From DAOUAT01 sp964551735 (lineage in GTDB: Bacteria > Chloroflexota > Anaerolineae > CG2-30-64-16), in NCBI GenBank assembly GCA_964551735.1, contig CAZKEF010000029.1:1-64000 (forward strand): a DNA stretch of 64,000 nt, read 5' to 3'. Numbering within the stretch: the stretch's first letter is position 1; each line of letters starts with the position of its first letter. Below the pieces are notes generated by a model. The model ran no database searches and was not told the DNA's origin. It was given only the letters and a program-made list of their open reading frames with translations. Position numbers and translations under genes: made by a program. This document shows, in pieces, positions 7,600-16,225 of this stretch.

Positions 7600-8535
7600 C
7601 TACGCCGCCCATAACCTTTCAGGGTACACGCCCGCTGTCACCAACGCCTGGATCGCGGCCTTGACCTGCGGCTTGTCCTGCGCATAGGTGACGCCGTGCC
7701 ACCGCTCCGACGTGGCCAAGACCTTCACCCGCGCCCGTCGCTCGCGGATCAGTTCAGCCACGAAGGTCGGAATATAGTATTCAGCCCTCTCCAGGTTGGC
7801 CGCGTTGGCAGCCAGGAAGCAGGGGAAGCGCACTGCCAGCTCGGTAAAAGCGTCGGGCGTGAAGCCCCACATGTTCATGGAGACGATGGCCTCGGCGGAC
7901 AACGGATGCCAGGTCTCGCCGTCCTCGGTGAAACGGGCCGCATCGCCGTGACGCTCGATGCGAGTGCGCTCCTGCGCATCCGACAGGAAGCCGTTTTCGT
8001 CCACGGTGCAGATGGCGCGCGCCACGTGGCCGTGCTCCGTCAGGGTGTTGCCCAGGCGATAACCCACCAGCGCATAGTCGGCCACACCGTCCTGGGGGTG
8101 CGGACTGCGCAGGTAGTCGGCGATGGCCTGATACGCGCCACGACCGTAGTAGTCATCGGCGTTGATGACTACAAATGGCTCCGTCACCGCGCGGCGGCTG
8201 GCGAACATGGCGTGGGCAGTCCCCCACGGTTTCTTGCGGCCTGCTGGGATCTCAAACCCGTCCGGCACACCATCTGTCATCTCCTGAAACACATACGCCG
8301 TCTCAACTTGGCGCTCGATGGTCCGGCCCACCCGCTCACGAAAGGTGGCTTCGATGGCAGGGGAGATCACGAACACCACCTTGCCGAAGCCGGCGCGCAG
8401 CGCGTCGTACACCGAATAATCAATGATGATCTCGCCGCTCGGCCCCATCGGGTCCACCTGCTTCAACCCACCATAACGACTACCGATGCCCGCAGCCAAA
8501 ACAACCAACGTCAAATTGCTGCCCTGAAGTCCCAT
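7600..8535 (-). CDS. Nucleotidyltransferase (sugar-1-phosphate NTP-transferase fold)
   Basis: 311 residues. The N-terminal nucleotide-binding loop LVVLAAGIGSRYGGLKQVDP (residues 10-29) and VINADDYYGRGAY, the metal-binding acidic site, are typical of the GT-A-like NTP-transferase family that makes NDP-sugars or activates phosphosugars. NMWGF and AEYYIPTFV are also seen, as in stand-alone members often annotated simply as nucleotidyltransferase. The sugar substrate cannot be told. GGAGGTG sits 6 bases before the ATG. It is divergent from the SLC13 transporter gene; the shared 111-base intergenic region carries a palindrome (8565-8581). Confidence 0.85.
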   Translation of the reverse strand: MGLQGSNLTLVVLAAGIGSRYGGLKQVDPMGPSGEIIIDYSVYDALRAGFGKVVFVISPAIEATFRERVGRTIERQVETAYVFQEMTDGVPDGFEIPAGRKKPWGTAHAMFASRRAVTEPFVVINADDYYGRGAYQAIADYLRSPHPQDGVADYALVGYRLGNTLTEHGHVARAICTVDENGFLSDAQERTRIERHGDAARFTEDGETWHPLSAEAIVSMNMWGFTPDAFTELAVRFPCFLAANAANLERAEYYIPTFVAELIRERRARVKVLATSERWHGVTYAQDKPQVKAAIQALVTAGVYPERLWAA

Positions 8536-8564
8536 GCACCCACCTCCGATTGACGAGCTATTCG

Positions 8565-8581
8565 GAATACCTGACGTATTC
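8565..8581. promoter_or_regulatory. Palindrome between divergent genes, possible operator
   Basis: GAATAC and GTATTC form a perfect 6-base inverted repeat with a 5-base CTGAC centre, 11 bases upstream of the -35 of the + strand promoter and about 30 bases upstream of the minus-strand ATG. Position suggests a regulator site; no regulator gene is adjacent. Confidence 0.35.
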
Positions 8582-8591
8582 TACCGCAACA

Positions 8592-8620
8592 TTGACGCAA
8601 GACCTAACGTGCCGTAGAAT
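8592..8620 (+). promoter_or_regulatory. Promoter of the SLC13/TrkA-C transporter
   Basis: TTGACG (8592-8597), a 17-base spacer and TAGAAT (8615-8620), followed by AAGGAGAG and the ATG at 8647. Near-consensus with correct geometry. Confidence 0.75.
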
Positions 8621-8646
8621 ACCCTTCCATCAAAGGAGAGACCGCC

Positions 8647-10431
8647 ATGACCGTCGAAATCGCGCTACTGCTGGCCATCGTCGGCGCCGCACTCGTCCTG
8701 TTTTCCTTCGAGTGGGTGCCGGCCGATGTGGCTGCGCTCGGCATCCTGCTGACGCTGATCCTGACCGGGCTGCTGCCCGCCCAACAGGCGTTCGCCGGCT
8801 TCGGCAGCGAAACGGTGTTGATGCTGCTGGGGTTGCTGATCCTCACCGCAACCTTGGTGGAGACCGGCGTGGTCGAGCTAGCGGGGCGCGCCATCCTGCG
8901 CCGGGCCCAGGCGGGACCCAATCAAACCCTGCTGATCGTCATGCTAGCGGGCCTTGGCCTGAGTTCGTTCATCAGCAACACGGCAGCCACCGCCTTCCTG
9001 CTGCCGGTGGTGGCGGGCGTGGCAGCGAGATTGCGGGTCAGCGCCAGCCGGTTCCTGATGCCCCTTGCGTTTGCCTCCATCCTCGCCAGCTCCGTCACCC
9101 TGATCGCCACCTCGACCAACATCGTCGTCAGCGGCATCATGGTGCAACAGCGGATGGCGCCCATCGGGGTCATCGAGCTGACGCCGGTCGGCCTGCCGAT
9201 CGCGCTGGTAGGGCTGGGCTACATGCTGGTGTTGGGCCAGCGGTTGATGCCAGATCGGCCCTACAGCACGGCGCTTACCGAGGAGTTCAACCTGCGGCCT
9301 TACGCCACCGAAGTCCGCCTGCTGCCGGACTCACCCCTTGCCGGCAAGACGTTGGCCCAATCCGGCCTGGGCCGCGACCTAGGGATGACAGTGCTGGCAG
9401 TGCTGCGCAGCGAAGAACGCCTCCTGGCGCCCGGCGGCGATCTTCAACTGGCCGAGAATGACACGCTGCTGGTAGAAGGGCCGCGCGACGCCATCGTGAA
9501 GCTGCAAACCGCCACAGGGATCGAGGTTCACCCGGAGTCCAAGCTTTCCGACAAAGACCTGCAAGCGGGAAACACCCGCCTGGTCGAAGCGATCGTACTG
9601 CCCGGATCACCCTTCGCCGGTCGCACCCTCCAGGGCCTGCGCCTGCGGGAGCAGCACGGCCTGCAGATCCTGGCGGTCAACCGGATCTCGGGCATTGCGC
9701 GCGGCCGGCTGAGCGAACTGCGCCTGCGGATGGGCGACGTGTTGCTGTTGCAGGGCCCCCAGGATGAGTTATACGCTTTGCAGGGCCGCAATGCCTTTCG
9801 TGTGCTGGGGATAGTCGAGATCAAGCAGATGCATCCCAGGCGGACCCGTACGGCCCTCGCGATTTTCGCGGGTGCGCTCATCCTGGGCGCCAGCGGGATT
9901 GTTTCGCTGCCGGTGGCGGTGCTGCTGGGCGCGTTGGCCGCGTTCCTGGCACGGTGCATCACGCCCGAGGAGGCGTACCGCCGGGTGGAGTGGCGAGCGT
10001 TGATCTTGATCGCCTGCATGTTGGGGCTAGGCGCGGCGTTGGAACGCACCGGCACGGCAGCTTTCCTCGCGCAGCAGATCGTCCGCCTGGCTGACAGCAC
10101 CCACCCTGCCTGGCTGCTCGCAGGCTTCTTCGGCCTCACCGTTCTGCTCACCCAGCCCATGTCGAACCAGGCGGCCGCGGCCGTGGTGCTGCCCATCGCT
10201 CTGCAGACCGCGATCCAGGCCGGGCTGAACCCGCGCACCTTCGCGATAATGATCGCGGTCGCGGCAAGCTGCTCGTACTTGACGCCACTGGAACCGGCCT
10301 GCCTGCTAGTCTACGGGCCGGGGCGCTATACCTTCCGAGATTTTGTGAAGGTGGGCGCGCCACTCACCGTGCTGATTTTCGTCATCGCCATGGTCCTCGT
10401 GCCGCGCCTCTGGCCGCTGACATTGCCCTAG
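8647..10431 (+). CDS. SLC13/DASS-type anion transporter with two central TrkA-C domains
   Basis: 594 residues. Sodium-dependent dicarboxylate/sulfate-type membrane carrier. The N-terminal membrane half (residues 1-200) contains LSSFISNTAATAFLLPV, the SNT motif of the family. Two soluble RCK-C (TrkA-C) domains follow (about 210-290 and 300-385), seen from EVRLLPDSPLAGKTLAQSGL and VLPGSPFAGRTLQGLRL. A second membrane half ends the protein with TQPMSNQAAAAVVLPIAL. The family moves di/tricarboxylates, sulfate or phosphate; the substrate here is unknown. A strong promoter and AAGGAG precede it. Its stop overlaps tail-to-tail with the small membrane protein on the other strand. Confidence 0.9.
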   Translation: MTVEIALLLAIVGAALVLFSFEWVPADVAALGILLTLILTGLLPAQQAFAGFGSETVLMLLGLLILTATLVETGVVELAGRAILRRAQAGPNQTLLIVMLAGLGLSSFISNTAATAFLLPVVAGVAARLRVSASRFLMPLAFASILASSVTLIATSTNIVVSGIMVQQRMAPIGVIELTPVGLPIALVGLGYMLVLGQRLMPDRPYSTALTEEFNLRPYATEVRLLPDSPLAGKTLAQSGLGRDLGMTVLAVLRSEERLLAPGGDLQLAENDTLLVEGPRDAIVKLQTATGIEVHPESKLSDKDLQAGNTRLVEAIVLPGSPFAGRTLQGLRLREQHGLQILAVNRISGIARGRLSELRLRMGDVLLLQGPQDELYALQGRNAFRVLGIVEIKQMHPRRTRTALAIFAGALILGASGIVSLPVAVLLGALAAFLARCITPEEAYRRVEWRALILIACMLGLGAALERTGTAAFLAQQIVRLADSTHPAWLLAGFFGLTVLLTQPMSNQAAAAVVLPIALQTAIQAGLNPRTFAIMIAVAASCSYLTPLEPACLLVYGPGRYTFRDFVKVGAPLTVLIFVIAMVLVPRLWPLTLP

Positions 10432-10835
10432 AGCCGCCGCGTAACCCAAGCCGCCAGCACCAATAACACCAATCCTGCGCCGTCGAACGCGATGAAGCGG
10501 GTAACGCTGGCCGCGGCGATCGGATGCTGACCACCCAAGGACCACAAGATCAGGCTCTCTCCGACCAGGCCGATAGCCTGCATCATGACTGCCTGGTGGA
10601 GCGAGAGCCGATGGCGGATCGGATGCCATAACGCGACCGCGTACGGCACGTTCCACATCAGGAACAGCACGCCCAGCCCGCGGATCATGGCCGCGCCCGG
10701 CGCGCCGCTCAGCTCGAAGCCGGGCGAATAGGCCGCCGGCGCCAGCAGGAACGCCAGCGCGGCCTGCACGTTCCAGCCGAATACGAGGCCGATCAGCACG
10801 CGAGCGCGCCACAATCGCATCCGCTCAGGGTCCAT
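10428..10835 (-). CDS. Small four-helix membrane protein
   Basis: 135 residues with about four hydrophobic segments (near 12-32, 48-68, 80-100 and 112-131) and a basic C-terminus WVTRRL. AAGGAG lies 7 bases before the ATG, supporting expression. The family is not recognised with certainty; the pattern resembles short uncharacterised inner-membrane proteins. Its end overlaps the SLC13 gene end by four bases in convergent orientation. No function is proposed. Confidence 0.7.
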   Translation of the reverse strand: MDPERMRLWRARVLIGLVFGWNVQAALAFLLAPAAYSPGFELSGAPGAAMIRGLGVLFLMWNVPYAVALWHPIRHRLSLHQAVMMQAIGLVGESLILWSLGGQHPIAAASVTRFIAFDGAGLVLLVLAAWVTRRL

Positions 10836-10934
10836 TACAACTCCTTATCGACAGCATCTCGCTTTAGAACCAAGGCTTTGGCCGGACAGGTGCGTCTTGC
10901 TTGCGAAGCGCGAGCATCCTGAGCTGAACCGCGC

Positions 10935-10963
10935 TTGACAAAGCCCTCTAATCCTGATATCGT
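10935..10963 (+). promoter_or_regulatory. Promoter of the recombinase-like gene
   Basis: TTGACA (10935-10940), a 17-base spacer and TATCGT (10958-10963). An ATG at 10964 lies immediately after the -10, so translation from the ATG at 11036, which has GGAGG upstream, is more likely. Confidence 0.7.
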
Positions 10964-11035
10964 ATGTCAACGAAAGCACTATACGAAAACGTTCCGTCAA
11001 GCGCGTTGGCTCCCTGGCTTCATGTGGAGGCGCCC

Positions 11036-12004
11036 ATGACCCTCGAACAACTCGATCTCTTTCCCAACAGCCAACCCGGCCGAGGAGCCGCAAACGCGGA
11101 ACCCCAGCCGCAGGCGTCCACGCCGATCAACCTGACCGCTGACTCCTCCCTGGCCGCGGCGTTCACTGCTTTTCACGGCCACATGATCCGTCAGGGTTTC
11201 TCCGATAACACCATAAAGGCGTTTCAGGCCGACCTACGCCTCCTCACCAAGTACCTGGCGGCCAATCGGGGCGTGGGCAGCGTGGCCCAGGCTGACCTGG
11301 AACAATTCCTGGTCTGGATGCGCTCGGACCGCGGCGTGCCGTGCAGCCCGAAATCGTACGCGCGGCGGCTCACCACGCTAAAAGTGTTCTTCGGCTGGTT
11401 GGCTGAGTCAGGGATCATCCCCACCGACCCGGCCGCGCCACTGATCCATCAGCATCCCACCACCCCGCTGCCGGAGTTGTTATACGACGACCAGGTCGCA
11501 GCGCTGCAGCGTGCCACGCGCGATCTGCTGTGGGCGCCAAAGCCGGACGCGCGGCCGCACCTGCTGGTGACGCTGGTGCTGCAAACGGGGATCAAGAAGG
11601 GCGAGTGCATGGAGATCAAGCTGGAGCACGTTGACCTCTCCAACCCCCAGGCGCCGGTGCTGTACGTGCGTTATCCCGACCCCCGCAAGACCTTGAAAGA
11701 ACGCAAACTGGCCCTCGGCCCCACCTTCACCGCCGTATATCGGCAGTACCTGCGCGAATATCAGCCCAAGGAGTACCTGTTCGAGTGTACTGCCCGCAAC
11801 CTGGAGTACGTACTTGAGGACGCGGCCACGCACGCCGGCATCGCTGGTGGGGTATCGTTTGAGCAGTTGCGCTGGACCACAGCAGTGCGCGACTACCGCA
11901 ATGGCATGCCCCCAGATCAGCTCCGGCAGAAACTGGGGCTTTCCATGATCACCTGGCGGGAGACGCTGCCCAAGATCCAGAAACTGGCGCGCCCGGCGCT
12001 ATGA
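11036..12004 (+). CDS. Tyrosine-recombinase-like protein lacking the catalytic tyrosine
   Basis: 322 residues from the ATG preceded by GTGGAGG. After a low-complexity N-terminus (residues 1-40) comes a SAM-like core-binding domain (about 45-130; HMIRQGFSDNTIKAFQADL, SYARRLTTLKVFFGWL), then a catalytic-domain fold. Active-site positions are altered. The box I Arg is Lys (TGIKKGECMEI, usually TGLRxSEL). HxLR is EQLR, keeping Arg and a following Trp. The closing segment LGLSMITWRETLPKIQ has no Tyr, and none occurs to the C-terminus. The protein may bind DNA without cutting it. It stands alone, with its own promoter and no phage or transposon genes nearby. Confidence 0.75.
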   Translation: MTLEQLDLFPNSQPGRGAANAEPQPQASTPINLTADSSLAAAFTAFHGHMIRQGFSDNTIKAFQADLRLLTKYLAANRGVGSVAQADLEQFLVWMRSDRGVPCSPKSYARRLTTLKVFFGWLAESGIIPTDPAAPLIHQHPTTPLPELLYDDQVAALQRATRDLLWAPKPDARPHLLVTLVLQTGIKKGECMEIKLEHVDLSNPQAPVLYVRYPDPRKTLKERKLALGPTFTAVYRQYLREYQPKEYLFECTARNLEYVLEDAATHAGIAGGVSFEQLRWTTAVRDYRNGMPPDQLRQKLGLSMITWRETLPKIQKLARPAL

Positions 12005-12078
12005 CTACGGCGGATGAGCGAACGACGAACGGACGAATGAAGCACACTTCAGAGAGTCGATTCGTTGATTCACCCCTA

Positions 12079-13440
12079 TCACCCACTGCTCCCCAACGGC
12101 AGCAACTGGCGGATAAGGGCCTGGTACTGCTCGTTGGTCGCCAGATAGCCGCGAGACCAGCCACCAACGGCGTACACTATGTTATCCAGCGAGACGACGC
12201 CTAGATTGCGCCACTCGCCCACCAACGGCGTTCCGATGCGAGACCAGGCGTCCAGATGGGTGTCGTACTGCTCGCTGAATTGCAGCGCCGATTGCCAACC
12301 GCCACCCACCACATACAGCCGCCGGCCGATCGCGGTCATGCCTAGGCCCGCGCGCGGCTGCGCCATCGGTGAGCGCTCCGTCCACGGACCGGCAGCCGTG
12401 CCCTCGCCTGATGGATCGTAAGCCAACACGGTATCCAGTTCGCGCCTGCCGTCATGACCGCCGGCCACGTAGAGCATCGTCTCAACAGCGCCGGCCGCCA
12501 GGAACGCGCGAGGTGACGGTAAGGGGGTAAGCGCGGTCCAGCTATCGCCCACAGGATCGTAGACATAGGACTCCGCGCGATAACGCTCCCCATCCCAGCC
12601 GCCAAACAGATACAGCTTCCCTTCAAACGTCACCAGCCCGTACCCTGCGACCGGCACTGGCAGCGGTGCGCGCGTCCCCCAAGCAGTCGCCGGAATGTCG
12701 TACACCTCCAGTACGTTGGTAACGCCGCCGGTCGCGGTGGACCCGCCGGGCACGTAGATACGATCGCCCACCAGCGCCGCGGCGACGTTAGCCACTGCGG
12801 TTAGCTTGTCCGGGCCGGAGAGCCAGCCGTTGCTCTGGGGATCGAAGATGTCGAGCGCAGCAGAGACGCCCTGCACCGTCTCGCCACCAATAGCATACAG
12901 TTTGCGGCCGTCAGAGACGAGGGCCAGGCGGCTGCGCGCGGCCGGCAGCGGCGCGCGAGCGCGCCACCGGTTGACCTCAGCGCGCAGTGGAGAAGCAACC
13001 TGGGCCTGGTTCACGTCTGTGAACAGCGTAGGGGACGCCGCCGCTTGCTGGCCCCGCTGCCAACCGGGCAGAATCGCGGCAACGACCGCTATCACCAAGG
13101 CTGCGACCATGTACAGGTATTGCCATGCCCGCAATGGCGGCCGCGCCGGGATAGGCGGCACCACCACGATCGGCACGGCAGGAGATGTAGCCGCAACAAC
13201 CTGCTCGCCTGGCGGCAGCAGCACCGCCGTCCCCACCGGCACCCAGCCCCGGCGCACCGCGGCCATGGTCGCTTCGGTGCGCGATTGCACACCTAGCTTC
13301 TCAAAAATGTTGCGGAGATGCACCTTGACCGTGTTGGGGCTGATCACCAGGGCGCGCGCGATCTGCTGGTTGGTCGCGCCGGTCGCCACCAGCTTCAACA
13401 CATCCAGTTCACGCTCGCTCAGAGGGCCGAGATCGTTCAT
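12079..13440 (-). CDS. Membrane-tethered LuxR-type regulator with outer kelch propeller
   Basis: 453 residues. The N-terminus is a GerE/LuxR helix-turn-helix (residues 5-60: LSERELDVLKLVATG, QQIARALVISPNTVKVHL, IFEKLGVQSRTEA). A Pro-rich linker and one membrane helix near 106-125 (YLYMVAALVIAVVAAIL) follow. Then comes a kelch beta-propeller (about 150-450) with repeated blocks ending in GG, such as KLYLFGGWDGERY and MLYVAGGHDGRRE. The layout implies a cytoplasmic DNA-binding domain wired to an extracytoplasmic sensor, as in ToxR-like proteins, without a kinase. The target and ligand are unknown. No Shine-Dalgarno is seen; the leader is a hexamer repeat. It lies downstream of glycogen phosphorylase on the same strand. 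Confidence 0.85.
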   Translation of the reverse strand: MNDLGPLSERELDVLKLVATGATNQQIARALVISPNTVKVHLRNIFEKLGVQSRTEATMAAVRRGWVPVGTAVLLPPGEQVVAATSPAVPIVVVPPIPARPPLRAWQYLYMVAALVIAVVAAILPGWQRGQQAAASPTLFTDVNQAQVASPLRAEVNRWRARAPLPAARSRLALVSDGRKLYAIGGETVQGVSAALDIFDPQSNGWLSGPDKLTAVANVAAALVGDRIYVPGGSTATGGVTNVLEVYDIPATAWGTRAPLPVPVAGYGLVTFEGKLYLFGGWDGERYRAESYVYDPVGDSWTALTPLPSPRAFLAAGAVETMLYVAGGHDGRRELDTVLAYDPSGEGTAAGPWTERSPMAQPRAGLGMTAIGRRLYVVGGGWQSALQFSEQYDTHLDAWSRIGTPLVGEWRNLGVVSLDNIVYAVGGWSRGYLATNEQYQALIRQLLPLGSSG

Positions 13441-13512
13441 AAGGTTGAGGCTGAGGTTAAGGTTGAGGTTGAGGCTCAGGTTGAAGTCGAGTGCTCAACC
13501 TGAGCCTTAACC
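13441..13512 (-). repeat. Hexamer repeat and 18-bp hairpin ahead of the kelch regulator
   Basis: The + strand shows GAGGTT/GAGGCT-type six-base units (13441-13480). Within it GGTTGAGGCTCAGGTTGA (13467-13484) pairs with 13495-13512 across a 10-base loop with a single G-T mismatch. On the minus strand this is the 5' leader of the LuxR-kelch gene and lies just after the phosphorylase stop. It has no U-run, so it is not a canonical terminator, and it leaves the regulator without a visible Shine-Dalgarno. Confidence 0.7.
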
Positions 13513-13525
13513 ATGGCCTGGCTCA

Positions 13526-16078
13526 CTACGCCCATTTTACCAGGTATGCGGCGAACGGGTTGGGCAGATAGGTATGGGCCGGCCGCACGCGCACGCCGTA
13601 GGCGAAGGTGCCGCTTTCAGGCGCATCGAACGCGGCTTCGTAGCGGTGCTCACCCCCGTCGATGCCGGTCCGGCGCATGGGCAGGGCGGCTGTGCTCACC
13701 AGGCGATCCTCCTGCTCGATGCCACACACCAACTCCACGGCGAGGTCATCGGGACTCAGCGGCCCCGCCTGCAAGGTGGCCTGCACGGTCAAAGGCTGCC
13801 CCATGACCATCTCGCCCCGCGCCGGCCCGCTGGCGCGCACCGTCACCTGCGGCCAACCCGCCTGCACGCGCGCCTCCCAGGCCAGCAGCGCCTGTGCTCC
13901 CGCGTACCCCTCACCGTTCACCTGGCGGCCCAACTTTCCCGCCGGCAGGTAGAACTTGGTCACGTACTCCTTCAGCATCCGGTCGAAGCTGTAATCGGGC
14001 GCAACTGTCGCCATGGAAGCCCGCATCACCGCCAGCCAGCCGTGGGGGACGTCATGCTTATCCCGCTGGTAGAAGAGCGGTACGATCTCGTTTTCCAGGG
14101 TCGCGTAAAGCGACAGCGCGTCGGCCTCGTCCTGCGCGGCCTCGTTGGTGTACTCCCGCTCCGCGCCGATGGCCCAACCGTTATTACCCTCGTAGCCCTC
14201 GCTCCACCAACCGTCCAGAACGCTGAAGTTTGGCACACCGTTCAGCCCGGCCTTCTGGCCGCTGGTGCCGCTGGCCTCCAAGGGCCGTCGCGGATTGTTC
14301 AGCCACATGTCCACGCCCGCGACCAGATGGCGGGCGATGTTGGCGTCGTAATCCTCTACAAACGCGATCTTGCCCGCGAAGCCCGGCTGTTTGCTAAGTT
14401 GGTACACTTGCTGGATAAAGGCCTTGCCCGGTTCATCGGCCGGATGGGCCTTGCCCGAGAAGATGATCTGCACCGGTCGCGCCGGGTCGTTCAGCAGCCG
14501 CTTAAGCCGCTCCTGATCCCGGAAGATCAGCGTAGCGCGCTTATAGGTGGCGAAGCGCCGGGCGAAACCGATGGTGAAGGCCTGCTGATCGAACGCCTTG
14601 GCGGCCGCGTTCACCTCGACCGGCCCCACGCCGATGCGCATGAGCTGGGCCACGATTCGCTGACGCACCAGGGCAAGCATCTCCTCTTTCGCGCGATTGT
14701 GATGCGCCCACAACTCGGCGTCGGGGATATCAGCCACCTTGGCCCAGGTGGCGCGGTCGTCAATCGCGTCGCGCCACGTGGCGCCCAGGTAACGATCCAG
14801 CAGCGCGGTCAGGCCGGGGTGGGCCCAGGTGTCGGTGTGCACGCCGTTGGTGACGTAATCAATGGGGATCTCCGGGTCGGGCGTCTCGGGCCAAAGGCTG
14901 CGCCACATGCGCCGCGAGACCTCGCCGTGCAGCCGGCTGACCCCGTTGGCCAGGCCAGCCGTGCGCAGCGCCAGCACCGTCATGCTGAACTGCGGCCCCC
15001 AGGCGTAATCGAACCGCCCCAGGGCCAGGAACCGCTCGCGATCCAACCCCATGCGGCCCCAGAAATCACCGAAGAACCGGTCCATGAGGTCGAACGCGAA
15101 TGAATCGTTGCCGGCCGGCACAGGGGTGTGCGTGGTGAACAGCGCGTCGGCGCGGGCGGCCCAGAGCGCGGCCTGGAACGGCAGCTTCGTGTCCTGCACG
15201 TACTCGCGGATCCGCTCAAGCTGCAGGAACGCGGCGTGGCCCTCGTTCATATGCCAAACCGACGGCTTCAGGCCCAGCGCGCGCAAGGCCCGCACGCCGC
15301 CGATGCCCAGCACCACCTCCTGCGAGATGCGGATCTGCGTGTCGCCGCCATACAGCCGGGCCGATAGCTCGCGATCACCCGGCGCATTCTGCTCCAGGTC
15401 GGTATCCATCAGGTAGAGCGGGATCCGGCCCACCTGGATGCGCCAGACCTTGGCGAACACCTTGCGGCCCGGCAGATCCACCGAGATGACCACCTGCTGG
15501 CCGTCCGGCCCCAGCGCTGGGGTCGCAGGCGCCTCGGCAAAGTCCAGCTTCTCGTAGATGGCTTGCTGCCGGCCGTCGCTGTCAATGCGCTGCTGGAAGT
15601 AGCCCTGCGGATAGAGGAACCCCACACCCACAAACGGCAACCCCAGGTCGCTGGCGGTCTTGCAGTGGTCGCCGGCCAGGATGCCCAAGCCACCGGAATA
15701 GATCGGCAGCGCCTCGTGCAGGCCGAACTCAGCCGAGAAGTAGGCGATCAAGCGATCTTCCAGGCCCGCGCACGCCTGCGCGTACCAGGTTGTGCCCGGC
15801 GCAGGGTTCATGTATGTGTCAAACTTCGCCATTACCGCAGCGTAACGCGCCAGATAGCCGGCATCGGCCGCAGCCCGGTCGAGCTTACCCTGGCTGACCA
15901 ACCGCAGGAACCTGACCGGGTTATGGTTGACCTTTTGCCACAGGCCGGAATCAATATCGCTGTACAACGCCTGGGCGTCGGGGTTCCAACTCCACCATAA
16001 GTTATTGGCCAGCTCCGCCAGGCGGGCAATCTTCGGATCGGGGGCGGGATACACGGCAATGTGACCGAGTGTTTTCAC
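13526..16078 (-). CDS. glgP: Alpha-glucan (glycogen) phosphorylase, long N-terminal form
   Basis: 850 residues from a GTG start preceded by GGAGGAG. Catalyses phosphorolysis of alpha-1,4-glucan to glucose-1-phosphate with pyridoxal phosphate. The N-terminal ~100 residues (ELANNLWWSWNPDAQALYSD) are the DUF3417 cap of the GT35 branch common in Chloroflexota, Thermus and actinobacteria. The core has AEFGLHEALPIYSGGLGILAGD and VWHMNEGHAAFLQLERI. The PLP-lysine region is EASGTSGQKAGLNGVPNFSV near residue 607. The C-terminal ~90 residues form a beta-rich appendage also usual in this branch. A promoter lies at 16148-16177. No other glycogen gene is adjacent. Confidence 0.95.
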   Translation of the reverse strand: MKTLGHIAVYPAPDPKIARLAELANNLWWSWNPDAQALYSDIDSGLWQKVNHNPVRFLRLVSQGKLDRAAADAGYLARYAAVMAKFDTYMNPAPGTTWYAQACAGLEDRLIAYFSAEFGLHEALPIYSGGLGILAGDHCKTASDLGLPFVGVGFLYPQGYFQQRIDSDGRQQAIYEKLDFAEAPATPALGPDGQQVVISVDLPGRKVFAKVWRIQVGRIPLYLMDTDLEQNAPGDRELSARLYGGDTQIRISQEVVLGIGGVRALRALGLKPSVWHMNEGHAAFLQLERIREYVQDTKLPFQAALWAARADALFTTHTPVPAGNDSFAFDLMDRFFGDFWGRMGLDRERFLALGRFDYAWGPQFSMTVLALRTAGLANGVSRLHGEVSRRMWRSLWPETPDPEIPIDYVTNGVHTDTWAHPGLTALLDRYLGATWRDAIDDRATWAKVADIPDAELWAHHNRAKEEMLALVRQRIVAQLMRIGVGPVEVNAAAKAFDQQAFTIGFARRFATYKRATLIFRDQERLKRLLNDPARPVQIIFSGKAHPADEPGKAFIQQVYQLSKQPGFAGKIAFVEDYDANIARHLVAGVDMWLNNPRRPLEASGTSGQKAGLNGVPNFSVLDGWWSEGYEGNNGWAIGAEREYTNEAAQDEADALSLYATLENEIVPLFYQRDKHDVPHGWLAVMRASMATVAPDYSFDRMLKEYVTKFYLPAGKLGRQVNGEGYAGAQALLAWEARVQAGWPQVTVRASGPARGEMVMGQPLTVQATLQAGPLSPDDLAVELVCGIEQEDRLVSTAALPMRRTGIDGGEHRYEAAFDAPESGTFAYGVRVRPAHTYLPNPFAAYLVKWA

Positions 16079-16147
16079 AATTCTCCTCCAAGAAGTGCCA
16101 ACGGGCAAGGCCCGCAAACGGGATACTCATCACGCAAAGCAATATCC

Positions 16148-16177
16148 ATTTTAGGGGAAGATGCCTGCTCTGTCCAA
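16148..16177 (-). promoter_or_regulatory. Promoter of the phosphorylase gene
   Basis: Minus strand: -35 TTGGAC (16172-16177), an 18-base spacer and -10 TAAAAT (16148-16153), about 70 bases before the GTG start. Confidence 0.55.
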
Positions 16178-16225
16178 TCAAGGGGGTGAGTAGCCCCGCG
16201 CCGCGTTCCATGATAGAATGCCGCC

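Noticed and set aside
13441..13512. CRISPR-like array at the hexamer repeat
   Set aside because: Units are six bases with no spacers of constant length; it is a simple repeat with a hairpin.
13574..15103. Long open frame (509 codons) on the + strand opposite glycogen phosphorylase
   Set aside because: Complement of a conserved phosphorylase; its residues are His/Arg/Gln-rich and match no family, as expected of antisense frames in high-GC DNA.
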